Shown: positions 1-8,636, numbered from the stretch's first letter. The stretch is DNA of 64,000 bases from Pseudooceanicola marinus (GCF_020177265.1 NZ_JAIVMC010000006.1:186001-250000); one strand, 5' to 3'. The notes: generated by a model not told the origin, from the letters alone. Translations and numbers: made by a program.

Positions 1-657
1 GTCCTCGGTCAGCCTTTCGCGGGCGCAGGCGGCCATGATCCAGGGCGCGATTTCCTTGGCGCGGGCGGTGGCGGCGCGGCGCAAGGCATTGTCGGGCCCC
101 ATCGAGTTGAAGACGCAGGCGCCGTAATCCACCAGGATCCGCTGATCGACATCCCGCATGCCCACGACGCGCGGGAAGACGGTGATCGGGAAGCGTTCGG
201 CCAGATCCTCCACCGCCTCGATGCGGCCACGCGCGACCAGTTCGTCGACCAGCTGCTCCGCTGCCTCGGCAAACATCCCGGCCATGGTCTTCACCACCTT
301 GGGCGACAGGGCCCTGGACATGACCCGGCGGGTGCGGGTGTGGTCGGGCGGATCCACTTCAAGGATGATCGAGGGCGGCCGCCAGGGGTCGCCGACACGG
401 AAATCGTTCAGACCGACGCCGCGCGAGGACACGAAATTCTCGTGGTCGCTGAAAACCGCCTTGGTCGTTTCGTACTGGCCAAGCGCCAGAACCGACCAGC
501 GCGGGATGTAGACCACGGGGCCACGGTGGCGCAGCCCGGCGTAGTAGGCGTCCGGATCGCTCAGCACCGCCGTGTCGAAGGGATCCACGTCCCAGACCGG
601 CATGCCCTCGGGCGGGGTGATGGCGCGGTGGCCTTCGATCAGTTCCATGTCTCTCAT
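1..657 (-). CDS. Cytochrome P450, CYP199A-like, 3' end beyond window
   Basis: This is the N-terminal 219 residues of a cytochrome P450; the heme-binding cysteine region lies outside the window. Visible P450 marks are the SSRGVG segment (about residues 77-82) and the helix C motif DPPDHTRTR (102-110), where His and Arg contact the heme propionate. The run of SSRGVGL-DF followed by PWRPPS matches, from memory, CYP199A2, which O-demethylates para-methoxybenzoates. The start at 657 has AGGAGG five bases upstream; ATG 648 is an alternative. It sits 10 bp after the last ABC transporter gene and is the seventh gene of an operon that begins with formaldehyde dehydrogenase, which fits an enzyme releasing formaldehyde from methoxy groups. 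A 2Fe-2S ferredoxin partner may follow outside the window. P450 identity is very sure; the subfamily is probable; the substrate is inferred. Confidence 0.9.
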   Translation of the reverse strand, partial: MRDMELIEGHRAITPPEGMPVWDVDPFDTAVLSDPDAYYAGLRHRGPVVYIPRWSVLALGQYETTKAVFSDHENFVSSRGVGLNDFRVGDPWRPPSIILEVDPPDHTRTRRVMSRALSPKVVKTMAGMFAEAAEQLVDELVARGRIEAVEDLAERFPITVFPRVVGMRDVDQRILVDYGACVFNSMGPDNALRRAATARAKEIAPWIMAACARERLTED

Positions 658-667
658 GTCCTCCTCC

Positions 668-1378
668 TCAGGGGTCGATGCCGACACCGACATGGCGGTG
701 CAGCAGTGTCTTGTCGGCGATGAGGTCCCCGGCGGGGCCCTCATGCACGATCGTCCCGTTGGCCATCAGGATGGCCCGCGTGGCAAAGGCGAGCGCCGCC
801 TCCGCGTGTTGTTCCACCAGCACGACGGCCCGGGTGCCGTCCTTCGCCAGTTCCTCGAAAACCGCCATCAGCTGTTCGCAGATCACCGGCGCCAGACCCT
901 CCAGCGGTTCATCCAGCAACAGCACCTCGGGGCGGGTCATCAGGGTTCGGGCGATGGACAACATCTGCTGCTCGCCGCCCGACAGCTGCATCCCGCCGTT
1001 GCGCCGCCGTTCCTTCAGGCGCGGGAACAGCGCATAGGCCTCCTCCAGCGTGGCGTCGCCGCGCAGGCAGGACAGCAGGTTTTCCTCCACCGTGAGCGAG
1101 GGGAAGATGTCGCGCGTCTGCGGCACCAGGCCGAGGCCCAGGCCATTGCGGCGATGCGGGGCCATCCGGTCCAGCGACCGCCCGCCAAAGCGAAGGTGCC
1201 CGCCGTGCAGCCGGGTCAACCCCATGATGGTGTTGAGCAGCGTCGTCTTGCCCGCGCCGTTGCGGCCGATGACCGCCAGCCGTTCGCCGGGCGCCACGCT
1301 CAGCGACAGGTCCCGCAGCACGTGGGTCGGGCCGTAGCCCGCGGTGACATTGCCAAGCTCCAGAAGCCGGTCAGCCAT
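668..1378 (-). CDS. livF: Branched-chain-type ABC transporter, LivF-like ATPase
   Basis: One of the two cytoplasmic ATPases of a hydrophobic-amino-acid-type (HAAT) importer. Its 236 residues are usual for LivF. Walker A is GRNGAGKTT (about 38-46), the signature is LSGGEQQ (132-138) and Walker B is VLLLDEP (152-158), so it should hydrolyse ATP. The ATG at 1378 overlaps the stop of the LivG-like gene by 8 bp, indicating translational coupling. HAAT systems carry leucine-type amino acids but also aromatic acids such as protocatechuate or coumarate. The P450 and formaldehyde dehydrogenase in the same operon favour an aromatic substrate; this is inference. Confidence 0.93.
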   Translation of the reverse strand: MADRLLELGNVTAGYGPTHVLRDLSLSVAPGERLAVIGRNGAGKTTLLNTIMGLTRLHGGHLRFGGRSLDRMAPHRRNGLGLGLVPQTRDIFPSLTVEENLLSCLRGDATLEEAYALFPRLKERRRNGGMQLSGGEQQMLSIARTLMTRPEVLLLDEPLEGLAPVICEQLMAVFEELAKDGTRAVVLVEQHAEAALAFATRAILMANGTIVHEGPAGDLIADKTLLHRHVGVGIDP

Positions 1379-2117
1379 GGGCGCCTCCCAGGTAAAGTTC
1401 GCGCACCTGCGCGTTGCGGGCGATCTCCTCGGGCGTGCCCTCGGTCAGGATCCGCCCCTGCACCAGCACCACGATCGAGCGCGCCACCCGGAACACCAGG
1501 TCCATGTCATGCTCGATCACCAGCACCGCCAGATCCTCGGGCAGCCGTTCGATGGCCTCGATGATCAGATGCGTCTCGCTAGATGGCACACCAGCGGCAG
1601 GCTCATCCAGGATCAGCACTCGCGGCTTCAACGCCAGCGTCAGGGCCATCTCGACCAGGCGCTGCTGACCATAGGCCAGATCGACCACCGGCCGGTCCGC
1701 CAGCGCCAGCAGATCGAACTGCGCCAGCAGCGCCTCGACCTCGGCCTCGATCTTCGGATCGCTGTCGGCGCGGCGGAACAGGCGCCCGCCCTGCCCCTGA
1801 CGTTCCAGCACCGGCAGACGCAGGTTCTCCCGCACCGTCAGGCCGGAAAACAGGGTGGTGATCTGGAAGGTCTTGGCGATGCCGTGCTTGACCCGCTCGG
1901 CCTCGTCCAGGGCCGCGATGTCCTGCCCGTCGAAGCGGATGCTGCCGCCCGTGGGGGCGAGGATGCCCGTGACCAGATTGGCAAATGTGCTCTTGCCCGC
2001 GCCATTGGGCCCGATCAGCGCCTTGCGGGCGCCGGGCGGCAGATCGAAGTCGATATCTTCGGACACCACCAGCCCGCCGAACCGCTTGGACAGTCCACGT
2101 ACCTCAAGTCCCTGCAT
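1371..2117 (-). CDS. livG: Branched-chain-type ABC transporter, LivG-like ATPase
   Basis: Second ATPase of the HAAT importer, 248 residues. Walker A is GPNGAGKST (about 36-44). The signature is the LivG-type variant LAYGQQR instead of LSGGQ, and Walker B is LILDEP. I chose ATG 2117 (MQGLEV) over the upstream ATG at 2135 because LivG proteins begin almost directly at the first beta strand. The gene overlaps the end of the LivM-like gene by 14 bp and the LivF-like gene by 8 bp, so the transporter genes are tightly coupled. The usual AGLNP after Walker B reads AGVPSSE, a small family deviation. Confidence 0.93.
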   Translation of the reverse strand: MQGLEVRGLSKRFGGLVVSEDIDFDLPPGARKALIGPNGAGKSTFANLVTGILAPTGGSIRFDGQDIAALDEAERVKHGIAKTFQITTLFSGLTVRENLRLPVLERQGQGGRLFRRADSDPKIEAEVEALLAQFDLLALADRPVVDLAYGQQRLVEMALTLALKPRVLILDEPAAGVPSSETHLIIEAIERLPEDLAVLVIEHDMDLVFRVARSIVVLVQGRILTEGTPEEIARNAQVRELYLGGAHG

Positions 2118-3060
2118 GGCGGCCTCCCTTGGCAAGACGTTTCAGGCTGACGGGCAGCGCGACCAGGCCGCGCGGCAGGAAGAAGACCACCACGAGGACC
2201 AGAGCGCCGATGACGAAGAGCCAGTTGAACGGATCGTTGGCCGCCGCCACGTGGTGCACGGCCATGAAGATCACCGTGCCCAGGATCGCGCCGTAGAGCC
2301 GCCCCGTGCCGCCCAGGATCAGCATGATCAGCGCCTCGGCCGACAGCGTGAAGGAAAAGGACTCCAGGCTGACCAGCTGGGTGATCTGCGCCGACAGCGC
2401 CCCCGCGATCCCGGCGATGGCCCCGCCCATGGTGTAGGCGGCCAAGCGGCGGCGATAAACGGAGACGCCGATGGCCACCATGCGCTCGGGGCTTTCATGG
2501 ATGCCGCGCAGCGACAGGCCGAAGGGGGACCGGGCGATGATAGCAAGGGCCAGGAAGACCAGCAGCATGACGGCGAAGGCGTACCAGTAGCCGGTGATGC
2601 CGATGAAATCGAACTCCCACAAGCCCAGCACCTTGCCGGGGCGGATGCCCCGCAACCCGTCGGCACCGCCGGTGACGCCGCGGGCGCGATTCGCGATCTC
2701 GGCACAGATCTGCGCCACCGCGATGGTCAGCATGATCAGGGTCAGCCCCTGGGTGCGCATCAGCACCGCGCCCGAAACCGCGGCCAGCAGGGCACCTGCC
2801 ACGGCCCCGGCCAGAAGCCCGGCAACCGGATCGGCCCAGACGTGGATGGCGAAAAGCCCCGCCGCATAGGCCCCGGCGCCGTACATGGCCGCCTGACCCA
2901 GCGTGGCGATCCCCGCCAGCCCCAGGATCAGGTCAAGCGACAGCACCAGCACGATCATGATCAGGATGCGGGTCAGGAAGGCCAGGTTGTAGGGAAACAG
3001 CAGGTAGGCCGCCGCGCCTGCCGCCAGGATCAGGAAAATCGAAAGAAGACGTCCGGTCAT
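2104..3060 (-). CDS. livM: Branched-chain-type ABC transporter permease, LivM-like
   Basis: Inner-membrane permease of the HAAT importer, 318 residues from ATG 3060 (MTGRLLSIF). It shows about nine hydrophobic segments and the cytoplasmic loop typical of LivM (GLSLRGIHESPERMVAIGVS), which docks on the ATPases. The reading frame stays open upstream to 3771, but that part is a shadow of the LivH-like gene. The start overlaps the stop of that gene by 4 bp (ATGA), the classical arrangement of paired permease genes. It would form a heterodimer with the LivH-like protein. Confidence 0.93.
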   Translation of the reverse strand: MTGRLLSIFLILAAGAAAYLLFPYNLAFLTRILIMIVLVLSLDLILGLAGIATLGQAAMYGAGAYAAGLFAIHVWADPVAGLLAGAVAGALLAAVSGAVLMRTQGLTLIMLTIAVAQICAEIANRARGVTGGADGLRGIRPGKVLGLWEFDFIGITGYWYAFAVMLLVFLALAIIARSPFGLSLRGIHESPERMVAIGVSVYRRRLAAYTMGGAIAGIAGALSAQITQLVSLESFSFTLSAEALIMLILGGTGRLYGAILGTVIFMAVHHVAAANDPFNWLFVIGALVLVVVFFLPRGLVALPVSLKRLAKGGRHAGT

Positions 3061-3923
3061 GCGCCCACCCTCCCCATCAGGCCGCGCGGACGCAGCGCCA
3101 GGAACAGGATCACGATGGCGAAGAAGGTGATCGTCGCCATGTCCGGCACCAGGTAGCGGCTGGCGGTCTCGATCATCCCGATGGCCAGGGCCGCCACGAA
3201 GGAGCCGAGGATGGACCCCAGCCCACCGATGGCCACGACGATCAGGAACAGCACCATGTAGCGCAGCGGGTAATAGGCATCGATCGGCAGCAGCTCCGCC
3301 CCCAGGATACCGCCAAGCGCGGCCAGCCCCGCGCCAAGCGCGAAGGTCAGCATGTAGATCCGCCCGGTGTCGATGCCGAGCGCAGAGGCGGTGTCGCGAT
3401 TGTCCACCGCCGCGCGCAGGCGAATGCCGAAGCGGGTGCGATCCAGCAACAGCCACAACCCGAGGATCACCAGCGCCCCCACCCCGATGACCAGCGCCCG
3501 ATGCGCGGTCAGCTGGCGAAAGCCCAGGTCGACCGAACGGTTCAGCCCCTCGGGCAGCGTGATCGACAGAAGCGAAGACCCCTGCCACAGGTTGACCGAG
3601 GCGATCATCAGGAAGGTCAGGCCGATGGTGGCCAGCACCTGTTGCAGCTCTCCGAAGCCGTAGATGCGGCGATAGACCAGTCGCTCCAGCGGCATGGCGA
3701 TCACGATGGTGCCTGCCACGGCCCCCAGCAGGACCAGCGCGAAGGGCAGCCCGACCTCGGTTCCCAGCCAATGGGCCAGCGTTCCGCCGATCAGGGCAAA
3801 GCCGCCATGGGCCAGGTTGACCACCCGCATCAGCCCCATGGTCACCGACAGGCCGACGGCGATCATGAACAGGATCATGCCGTAGGCCACCCCGTCGACC
3901 GCGATGTTCAGAAGTAATGTCAT
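3057..3923 (-). CDS. livH: Branched-chain-type ABC transporter permease, LivH-like
   Basis: Inner-membrane permease with 288 residues, the family's normal length. It begins MTLLLNIAVDGVAYGMILFMIAVGLSVTMGLMRVVNLAHG in pieces typical of LivH: the G-L-x-x-x-x-G-x-x-R-x-x-N-x-A-H-G block near residues 27-40 is a hallmark. About eight membrane segments follow, with the ATPase-coupling loop RTRFGIRLRAAVDNRDTASALG. It lies 56 bp after the binding-protein gene and overlaps the LivM-like gene by 4 bp. Substrate is unknown; the context suggests an aromatic acid. Confidence 0.93.
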   Translation of the reverse strand: MTLLLNIAVDGVAYGMILFMIAVGLSVTMGLMRVVNLAHGGFALIGGTLAHWLGTEVGLPFALVLLGAVAGTIVIAMPLERLVYRRIYGFGELQQVLATIGLTFLMIASVNLWQGSSLLSITLPEGLNRSVDLGFRQLTAHRALVIGVGALVILGLWLLLDRTRFGIRLRAAVDNRDTASALGIDTGRIYMLTFALGAGLAALGGILGAELLPIDAYYPLRYMVLFLIVVAIGGLGSILGSFVAALAIGMIETASRYLVPDMATITFFAIVILFLALRPRGLMGRVGA

Positions 3924-3979
3924 GTCACGTCCCGTGTTCTCGGTGGGACGGGCGGATCAGGGCCCGCCCGTCCTGCCGT

Positions 3980-5146
3980 TCACTGGTTCCAGCCAAGGTC
4001 GCCGACGGTGGCGATGATGCCGGTCTCGACGTTTTCCAGCAGCCCGGTTTCCGGGTTGCGGGCCACTTCGCGGATGTAGACGTTCTGGATCACCGTGCGG
4101 GTTTCCGGGTCCATCTCGATCGGGCCGCGCGGGCTTTCCCAGGCCAGCCCCAGGGCCGCCTCGACCGCCGCCGGGCCGTCGGTGCCGGCCGCCGCGACCA
4201 TCTCGTAGATCAGGTGCACGCCGTCATAGGCGCCCACCGAGGCCCAGTTGACGATGCCGTCGGGATGCAGTTCGGCCAGTGCGTCCAGGAACGCGCGGTT
4301 CTCGTCGCTGTCGTGGGCGGCGGAGTAGTGGTAGGCGGTGTGCAGACCGACCGCCAGATCGCCCAGGGCCTGCAGGTTGCTTTCCTCCGTCTCGGCGGTG
4401 CCGAGGAAGGTAATCCCGTCGTCGCGCAACCCGTTCTCATTGTAGGTCTTGGTGAAAGAGAAGGTGGGCGGGCCACCGGGCAGGAAGGCGAAGACCGCAT
4501 CCGGCGCCTGGTCCTTCACCCGTTGCAGGATCGGCGTGAAATCGGTGGTCGACAGCGGCATCCGCACGCTGTCGGTGACGGTGCCGCCCTTGGCCTCGAA
4601 GGCCGCCTTGAACGACACCTCGGCGTCGATGCCCGGGCCGTAATCACTGACCGTGGTGACCACGCTGCGGATCCCCTGGTCATAGGCCCATTCCGCCGCC
4701 GGGGCGGAGACCTGCGGGAGCGTGTAGCTGGTGCGCAGGAAGAACGGACTTTCGGCGTTGATGGCCGAGGTGGCGGCGTTGAAGATCACCGTCGGCGTTT
4801 CCGACTGGGTGATGACCGGGCCGACCGCCAGGGCGTTCGGGGTGAAGGTGAAACCGGCCAGGTAATCGACCCGTTCACGGATCAGCAATTCCTGCGCAAG
4901 CGCGCGGGACTGGTCCGGGTTCACCCCGCCCACGTCCTTGTAGATGAAGGTGATCTCGTGGTCGCCCGCCGCGGTGCCGTGCTGGGCCTGATAGGTCTCG
5001 ATCGCCTGCTGGTACTGCACGCCATATTGGGCAAAGGGCCCCGAGAAGGGCGCGATCACGCCCACCTTGATCTCATCCGCCCAGGCGCTGGACACAGCGA
5101 GGGCGCTGACCGCCGCAAGGGCGATCATTCCAGGTTTGTTCGTCAT
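3980..5146 (-). CDS. HAAT-family ABC transporter substrate-binding protein
   Basis: Periplasmic binding protein of the importer, 388 residues. The start at 5146 has GGAGGA seven bases upstream and opens a Sec signal peptide (MTNKPGMIALAAVSALAV, cut after AWA), followed by DEIKVGVIAPFSGPFAQYG, the usual first strand of type I (Peripla_BP_6) binding proteins. The open frame reaches 6049 upstream, but that part is antisense shadow of the dehydrogenase. It lies between the formaldehyde dehydrogenase (107 bp away) and the permease genes. Relatives in P450 or ring-cleavage operons bind aromatic carboxylates; that ligand is a guess. Confidence 0.92.
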   Translation of the reverse strand: MTNKPGMIALAAVSALAVSSAWADEIKVGVIAPFSGPFAQYGVQYQQAIETYQAQHGTAAGDHEITFIYKDVGGVNPDQSRALAQELLIRERVDYLAGFTFTPNALAVGPVITQSETPTVIFNAATSAINAESPFFLRTSYTLPQVSAPAAEWAYDQGIRSVVTTVSDYGPGIDAEVSFKAAFEAKGGTVTDSVRMPLSTTDFTPILQRVKDQAPDAVFAFLPGGPPTFSFTKTYNENGLRDDGITFLGTAETEESNLQALGDLAVGLHTAYHYSAAHDSDENRAFLDALAELHPDGIVNWASVGAYDGVHLIYEMVAAAGTDGPAAVEAALGLAWESPRGPIEMDPETRTVIQNVYIREVARNPETGLLENVETGIIATVGDLGWNQ

Positions 5147-5253
5147 GTTTTCCTCCCATGAGTGCGGCCCGGTCACGGGGCCGCGATATCCGCCCCTCCT
5201 CCAAAGGGCGGTGTCCGCCCCGGCCGCGCCCGCAAGCCCGGCCGGGGACGAAT

Positions 5254-6363
5254 TCAGAAGACCACCACGGAGCGGATGCTCTCGCCGGCGTGCATCAGGT
5301 CGAAGCCCTTGTTGATCTCTTCCAGCGTCAGGACGTGGGTGATCATCGGGTCGATCTCGATCTTGCCGTTCATGTACCAGTCGACGATCTTCGGCACCTC
5401 GGTGCGGCCCTTCATGCCGCCGAAGGCGGAGCCCTTCCAGACGCGCCCCGTCACCAGCTGGAACGGACGGGTGGAGATTTCCTTGCCCGCCTCGGCCACG
5501 CCGATCACGGTCGACACACCCCAGCCCCGGTGGCAGGCTTCCAGCGCCTGGCGCATCACCATGGTGTTGCCGGTGCAGTCGAAGGTGTAGTCGCCGCCGC
5601 CGTCGGTCATGGCGATCAGGTGCTGCACGATGTCGCCGTCGATCTTCGAGGGGTTCACGAAGTCGGTCATGCCGAATTTGTAGCCCCACTCGGCCTTGGC
5701 GTCGTTCAGGTCCACGCCGATGATCTTGTCCGCGCCGACCATGCGGGCGCCTTGGATCACGTTCAGGCCGATGCCGCCCAGGCCGAAGACGATGACGTTC
5801 GAACCCGGCGTCACCTTGGCGGTGTTGGTCACCGCGCCGACGCCGGTGGTCACGCCGCAGCCGCAGTAGCAGGCCTTGTCGAAGGGCGCGTCCTCGCGGA
5901 TCTTCGCCACGGCGATCTCGGGCACCACGATGAAGTTCGAGAAGGTCGAGCAGCCCATGTAGTGGTAAATCGCCTCGCCCTTGTAGGACATGCGCGAGGT
6001 GCCGTCGGGCATCAGGCCCTGGCCCTGGGTCGAGCGGATGGCGGTGCACAGGTTGGTCTTGCCCGAGAGGCAGGATTTACACTGGCGGCACTCGGGGGTG
6101 TAGAGCGGGATGACGTGATCGTCCTGCTTGACCGATTTCACGCCCGGCCCCACGGCCCGGATGACGCCGGCGCCTTCGTGCCCCAGCACGGAGGGGAAGA
6201 TGCCTTCGCTGTCGAGGCCGTCCAGGGTGTAGGCATCGGTGTGGCAGATGCCGGTGGCCATGATCTCGACCAGGACCTCGCCCTCCTTCGGGCCTTCCAG
6301 GTCAAGCTCGACGATTTCCAGAGGTTTCTTCGCCTCGAAGGCGACGGCTGCACGGGTTTTCAT
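5254..6363 (-). CDS. frmA: S-(hydroxymethyl)glutathione dehydrogenase (class III ADH)
   Basis: Zinc- and NAD-dependent enzyme that oxidises the glutathione adduct of formaldehyde to S-formylglutathione in the cytoplasm. It has 369 residues, the family norm. Catalytic zinc ligands sit in GICHTDAYT and GHEGAG; four Cys of the structural zinc are in [16 protein letters not shown]; the Rossmann glycines are [12 protein letters not shown] 6363 (MKTRAAV) is the family start. It is the first gene of the P450/ABC operon, so its expression is tied to a process that makes formaldehyde, most simply P450 O-demethylation. The expected S-formylglutathione hydrolase is not in view. Two palindromes upstream (6509-6560) may control it. 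Confidence 0.96.
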   Translation of the reverse strand: MKTRAAVAFEAKKPLEIVELDLEGPKEGEVLVEIMATGICHTDAYTLDGLDSEGIFPSVLGHEGAGVIRAVGPGVKSVKQDDHVIPLYTPECRQCKSCLSGKTNLCTAIRSTQGQGLMPDGTSRMSYKGEAIYHYMGCSTFSNFIVVPEIAVAKIREDAPFDKACYCGCGVTTGVGAVTNTAKVTPGSNVIVFGLGGIGLNVIQGARMVGADKIIGVDLNDAKAEWGYKFGMTDFVNPSKIDGDIVQHLIAMTDGGGDYTFDCTGNTMVMRQALEACHRGWGVSTVIGVAEAGKEISTRPFQLVTGRVWKGSAFGGMKGRTEVPKIVDWYMNGKIEIDPMITHVLTLEEINKGFDLMHAGESIRSVVVF

Positions 6364-6508
6364 GGGGTGTCTGGCTCCTCCTGCCTCACCTGTCGAGAAC
6401 CGGGAGCCTCCCCCCCTCGGGCCGTCGGACAGGGGCAGCCCTCTGCGGCCCGCGGTCCATCGACCCAAGATCGTATACCTCCCGACGTGGCGCTCTCCCC
6501 CGGCCACG

Positions 6509-6560
6509 GGTTGACGAATCAACCTCATTCACCGTGACCCACACGAGTTGATACGTCAAC
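6509..6560. promoter_or_regulatory. Two GTTGA-N4-TCAAC palindromes, candidate operators
   Basis: Two inverted repeats of the same design lie 146-184 bp upstream of the formaldehyde dehydrogenase start. The first is GGTTGA-cgaa-TCAACC (6509-6524), the second GTTGA-tacg-TCAAC (6547-6560). Their centres are 37 bp apart. The shared core TTGA-N4-TCAA is 12 bp, shorter than an FNR box (TTGAT-N4-ATCAA), and is the size of GntR-family operators. No regulator gene is adjacent. Function is inferred from symmetry and duplication. Confidence 0.5.
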
Positions 6561-6654
6561 GCCCTTGTTTGACGGGCTGTGCTGCGAGGCCCGCCTGACG
6601 ACGCAACTTGCGCTTGGACGTAAGTGGGTTGCGTGACGCTTGGGGCAGCGCCTC

Positions 6655-6908
6655 ATGGCACGGGACTTTGCCCGGCGCGTCGCGGAACTCCAGGTCCTTA
6701 TCGCTGTGCTCAACGGGTACTCCGCGCACGACATCCCCGTCGCGGACGACATGGGATAAGTCCGTCCGGGAAAAAGGCAGCCTCGGCCGTCACCCGACTA
6801 TCGCATTGGAACCGATCCGGGGGCGCCGGGATCAAGGACGTCTTCGGCAAGGAGGTCAGCCGTGACCCGATCCGTCGCCTGCATGCCTGCGAGCTGATCC
6901 GGCCATGA
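6655..6908 (+). pseudogene. Possible gene remnants, second piece ScpB-like
   Basis: A 34-codon open stretch starts at ATG 6655 (MARDFARRVAELQ) and stops at 6759. In another frame the stretch ending at 6908 reads DVFGKEVSRDPIRRLHACELI. That piece resembles, from memory, the winged-helix segment of ScpB-like proteins (pattern FGxEVSRD--RL---LI). No start, upstream domain or downstream part is present. It may be a decayed gene, or chance; confidence is low. Confidence 0.25.
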
Positions 6909-7180
6909 CCGCTGCGCAGCGGTTCGTCCTGTTCCTCGTTCTCAACGGAGCAGTTTCTGGCCCCGTGTGATCTTGAGACACTTGCGGATCTGCGGAAAAG
7001 GAGCAGTCGGCGGCTGCGGGTCTGAGCGCGGCGCCTTAGTCCACGGGACAGGCTGCAGCAACGCCGGGGTCATTGCTGCGGCGCGGAGCTCCCTTTATGC
7101 GGCGGCTAGCGTGTGGAGCTAATCGCCGGCGAGGCCCAAGGATCACGAAACGACAATATCTTATGAGCGATCCAAGGACG

Positions 7181-7270
7181 TGGCGGAGGAGGTGGGATTC
7201 GAACCCACGGTACGCTTTCACGCACGCCGGTTTTCAAGACCGGTGCATTCGACCACTCTGCCACTCCTCC
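7181..7270 (-). tRNA. tRNA-Ser (anticodon TGA)
   Basis: The reverse strand reads GGAGGAG at the 5' end and CTCCTCC plus encoded CCA at the 3' end (acceptor stem 7270 to 7181). The anticodon arm CCGGT-CTTGAAA-ACCGG gives anticodon TGA, decoding UCA and related Ser codons. A long variable arm (GCGTGCGTGAAAGCGTACC) marks a class II tRNA, and the T arm GTGGG-TTCGAAT-CCCAC is perfect. Total length is 90 nt including CCA, as expected for tRNA-Ser. Confidence 0.97.
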
Positions 7271-7498
7271 GGTGCGCAGCGGGTTACCGGGCCTTGAATG
7301 ATTCTGGAAGCGCGCATTCCCGCCGCTTGTTCGCCGAAAAGCCCCCGCGTCCCGTCCTCGGGCTTTCCTTGCGCAGGGCTTCGGGTTAGTTTCTGCGCCA
7401 ACAGGGCCGGCGCCACGACCGGCCGGCACAAAGCAAGACAGAGCATCGCCGCGCCCCGCGGCAGGGCGGCCCCGCCGCCGAGGCAGAGAGCAGACACC

Positions 7499-8545
7499 AT
7501 GTTTCAGGGCCCCCGAACGGCACAGCCCCACCCGTTTCCGTTCCGAACCGCCGTCGCGGCGCTGGCGCTGCTGGCGCTTGGTGCCTGCCAGGAAGGGGGG
7601 CAGCTGCAGCTGTTCCAGGCCTCGCAGGACAGCGCGCCGGCCAGCGCGGGCGACGGCCGTTCGACCCGGCTGATCGAACGCGACATCGAGGCGCCCGACG
7701 TCTTCCAGGTGACCGAGGCCGGGCTTTGGGACGGGCGGCCCTCGCTGGGCGGGGTCTGGGTGGCGCATCCGGACGTGACCGAACCGGAACGGGTCCTGAT
7801 CCGCAACACCAGCAACGACAGCTTCGTCATCGGCGCGCTGTTCCGGCGCGAGACGATGGGCCCGGGGCCGCGGCTGCAGGTGTCCTCGGACGCCGCCGCC
7901 GCCCTCGACATGCTGGCCGGCGCCCCGGAAGAGCTGAACGTGACGGCGCTGCGCCGCGAGACGGTTGATCCCGATCCCGTGGAGCCCGCACCCCTGCCCT
8001 CCGCCGCCGGCATGCCCGCTGCGGCCGAGGTCGAGGCCGCGCCACTGGATCCCGCGCCGGGCGCAGAAGGGCCGGACGCCATCGCCGGCAACGCACCCGA
8101 AACGCCGGAAGAGGCGCAGCCGCGCAAGTCCGGCGGCCTGTTCGGCTGGCTGCGCAAGGACCGCGATCCCCAGCCTGCGCCGACCGCCAGCGCCACGGCG
8201 AGCACCGCAGGGTCCCTGTCGGGCGCCACCCCGGCCGAGGTTTCCGCCGCACCGCTGGACGCCCCGGCCCCCGCGACCGCGCCCGTGGCGCAGGCCGCCG
8301 CCGTGTCGTCCCTCGACAAGCCCTATATCCAGCTTGGCATCTTCAGCATCCAGGAGAATGCCCAGAACACCGCCACCGCCATGCGTCAGCGGGCGCTTGA
8401 TGTCAGCGTGCTGACACAGGAAAGCGCCGGCAAGACCTTCTACCGCGTGATCGCCGGCCCGGCCCAATCGACCGAGCAACGCGCCACCATGCTGCAGATC
8501 GTCAAGGACGCCGGCTTTACAGACGCCTATCCGGTTACGAACTGA
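7499..8545 (+). CDS. SPOR-domain lipoprotein
   Basis: A 348-residue envelope protein. From ATG 7499 it has a signal sequence ending in a lipobox (LALGAC), so it should be lipidated. The middle is Pro/Ala-rich and probably unstructured. The last 75 residues (from YIQLGIFSIQENAQNT to the end) form a SPOR domain, which binds denuded peptidoglycan at the division septum. It lies upstream of a D,D-carboxypeptidase in the same direction (91 bp gap), fitting a cell-wall role. The open frame extends to 7298, but only the 7499 start gives a proper signal peptide. Confidence 0.85.
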   Translation: MFQGPRTAQPHPFPFRTAVAALALLALGACQEGGQLQLFQASQDSAPASAGDGRSTRLIERDIEAPDVFQVTEAGLWDGRPSLGGVWVAHPDVTEPERVLIRNTSNDSFVIGALFRRETMGPGPRLQVSSDAAAALDMLAGAPEELNVTALRRETVDPDPVEPAPLPSAAGMPAAAEVEAAPLDPAPGAEGPDAIAGNAPETPEEAQPRKSGGLFGWLRKDRDPQPAPTASATASTAGSLSGATPAEVSAAPLDAPAPATAPVAQAAAVSSLDKPYIQLGIFSIQENAQNTATAMRQRALDVSVLTQESAGKTFYRVIAGPAQSTEQRATMLQIVKDAGFTDAYPVTN

Positions 8546-8636
8546 TCCGACCCGTGGTAGAAGGAGCGCGCCCACCGGGGCGCGGCCTTCGCCCCGGAAC
8601 CGGCCCAGACCGTCCGCGAAGCAGAAGGATCCGCCC

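Larger units (their letters stand above)
6364..7180. other. Gene-poor region between frmA and tRNA-Ser
   Basis: About 800 bp without a convincing intact gene. It holds the operator pair at 6509-6560, then short open stretches that look like remnants (6655-6908), then about 270 bp in which I see nothing recognisable. It is the 3' flank of the tRNA-Ser gene, a common site of past integration. I found no copy of the tRNA 3' end that would mark an attachment site. Confidence 0.5.

Noticed and set aside
572..3156. Long plus-strand open frames opposite the ABC transporter and P450 genes
   Set aside because: They are antisense shadows produced by high third-position GC; they carry no domains and no ribosome sites, while the minus strand encodes a full transporter.
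2104..3771. A 555-residue LivM with long N-terminal extension
   Set aside because: The extension is in the shadow of livH; the membrane protein starts at ATG 3060 with a 4-bp overlap.
3980..6049. A 689-residue binding protein
   Set aside because: Only the part from ATG 5146 has a signal peptide and family sequence; the rest is out-of-frame dehydrogenase.
6509..6524. FNR box upstream of frmA
   Set aside because: The palindrome core TTGA-N4-TCAA is 12 bp, two bases shorter than the TTGAT-N4-ATCAA layout, so FNR would not fit it.
6364..7180. Attachment site at tRNA-Ser
   Set aside because: No second copy of the tRNA 3' end was found in this flank, and no integrase gene is present.
7036..7221. 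Small protein on the minus strand across the tRNA
   Set aside because: It overlaps the tRNA-Ser gene and reads the T arm as protein (GFESH), a common false call.
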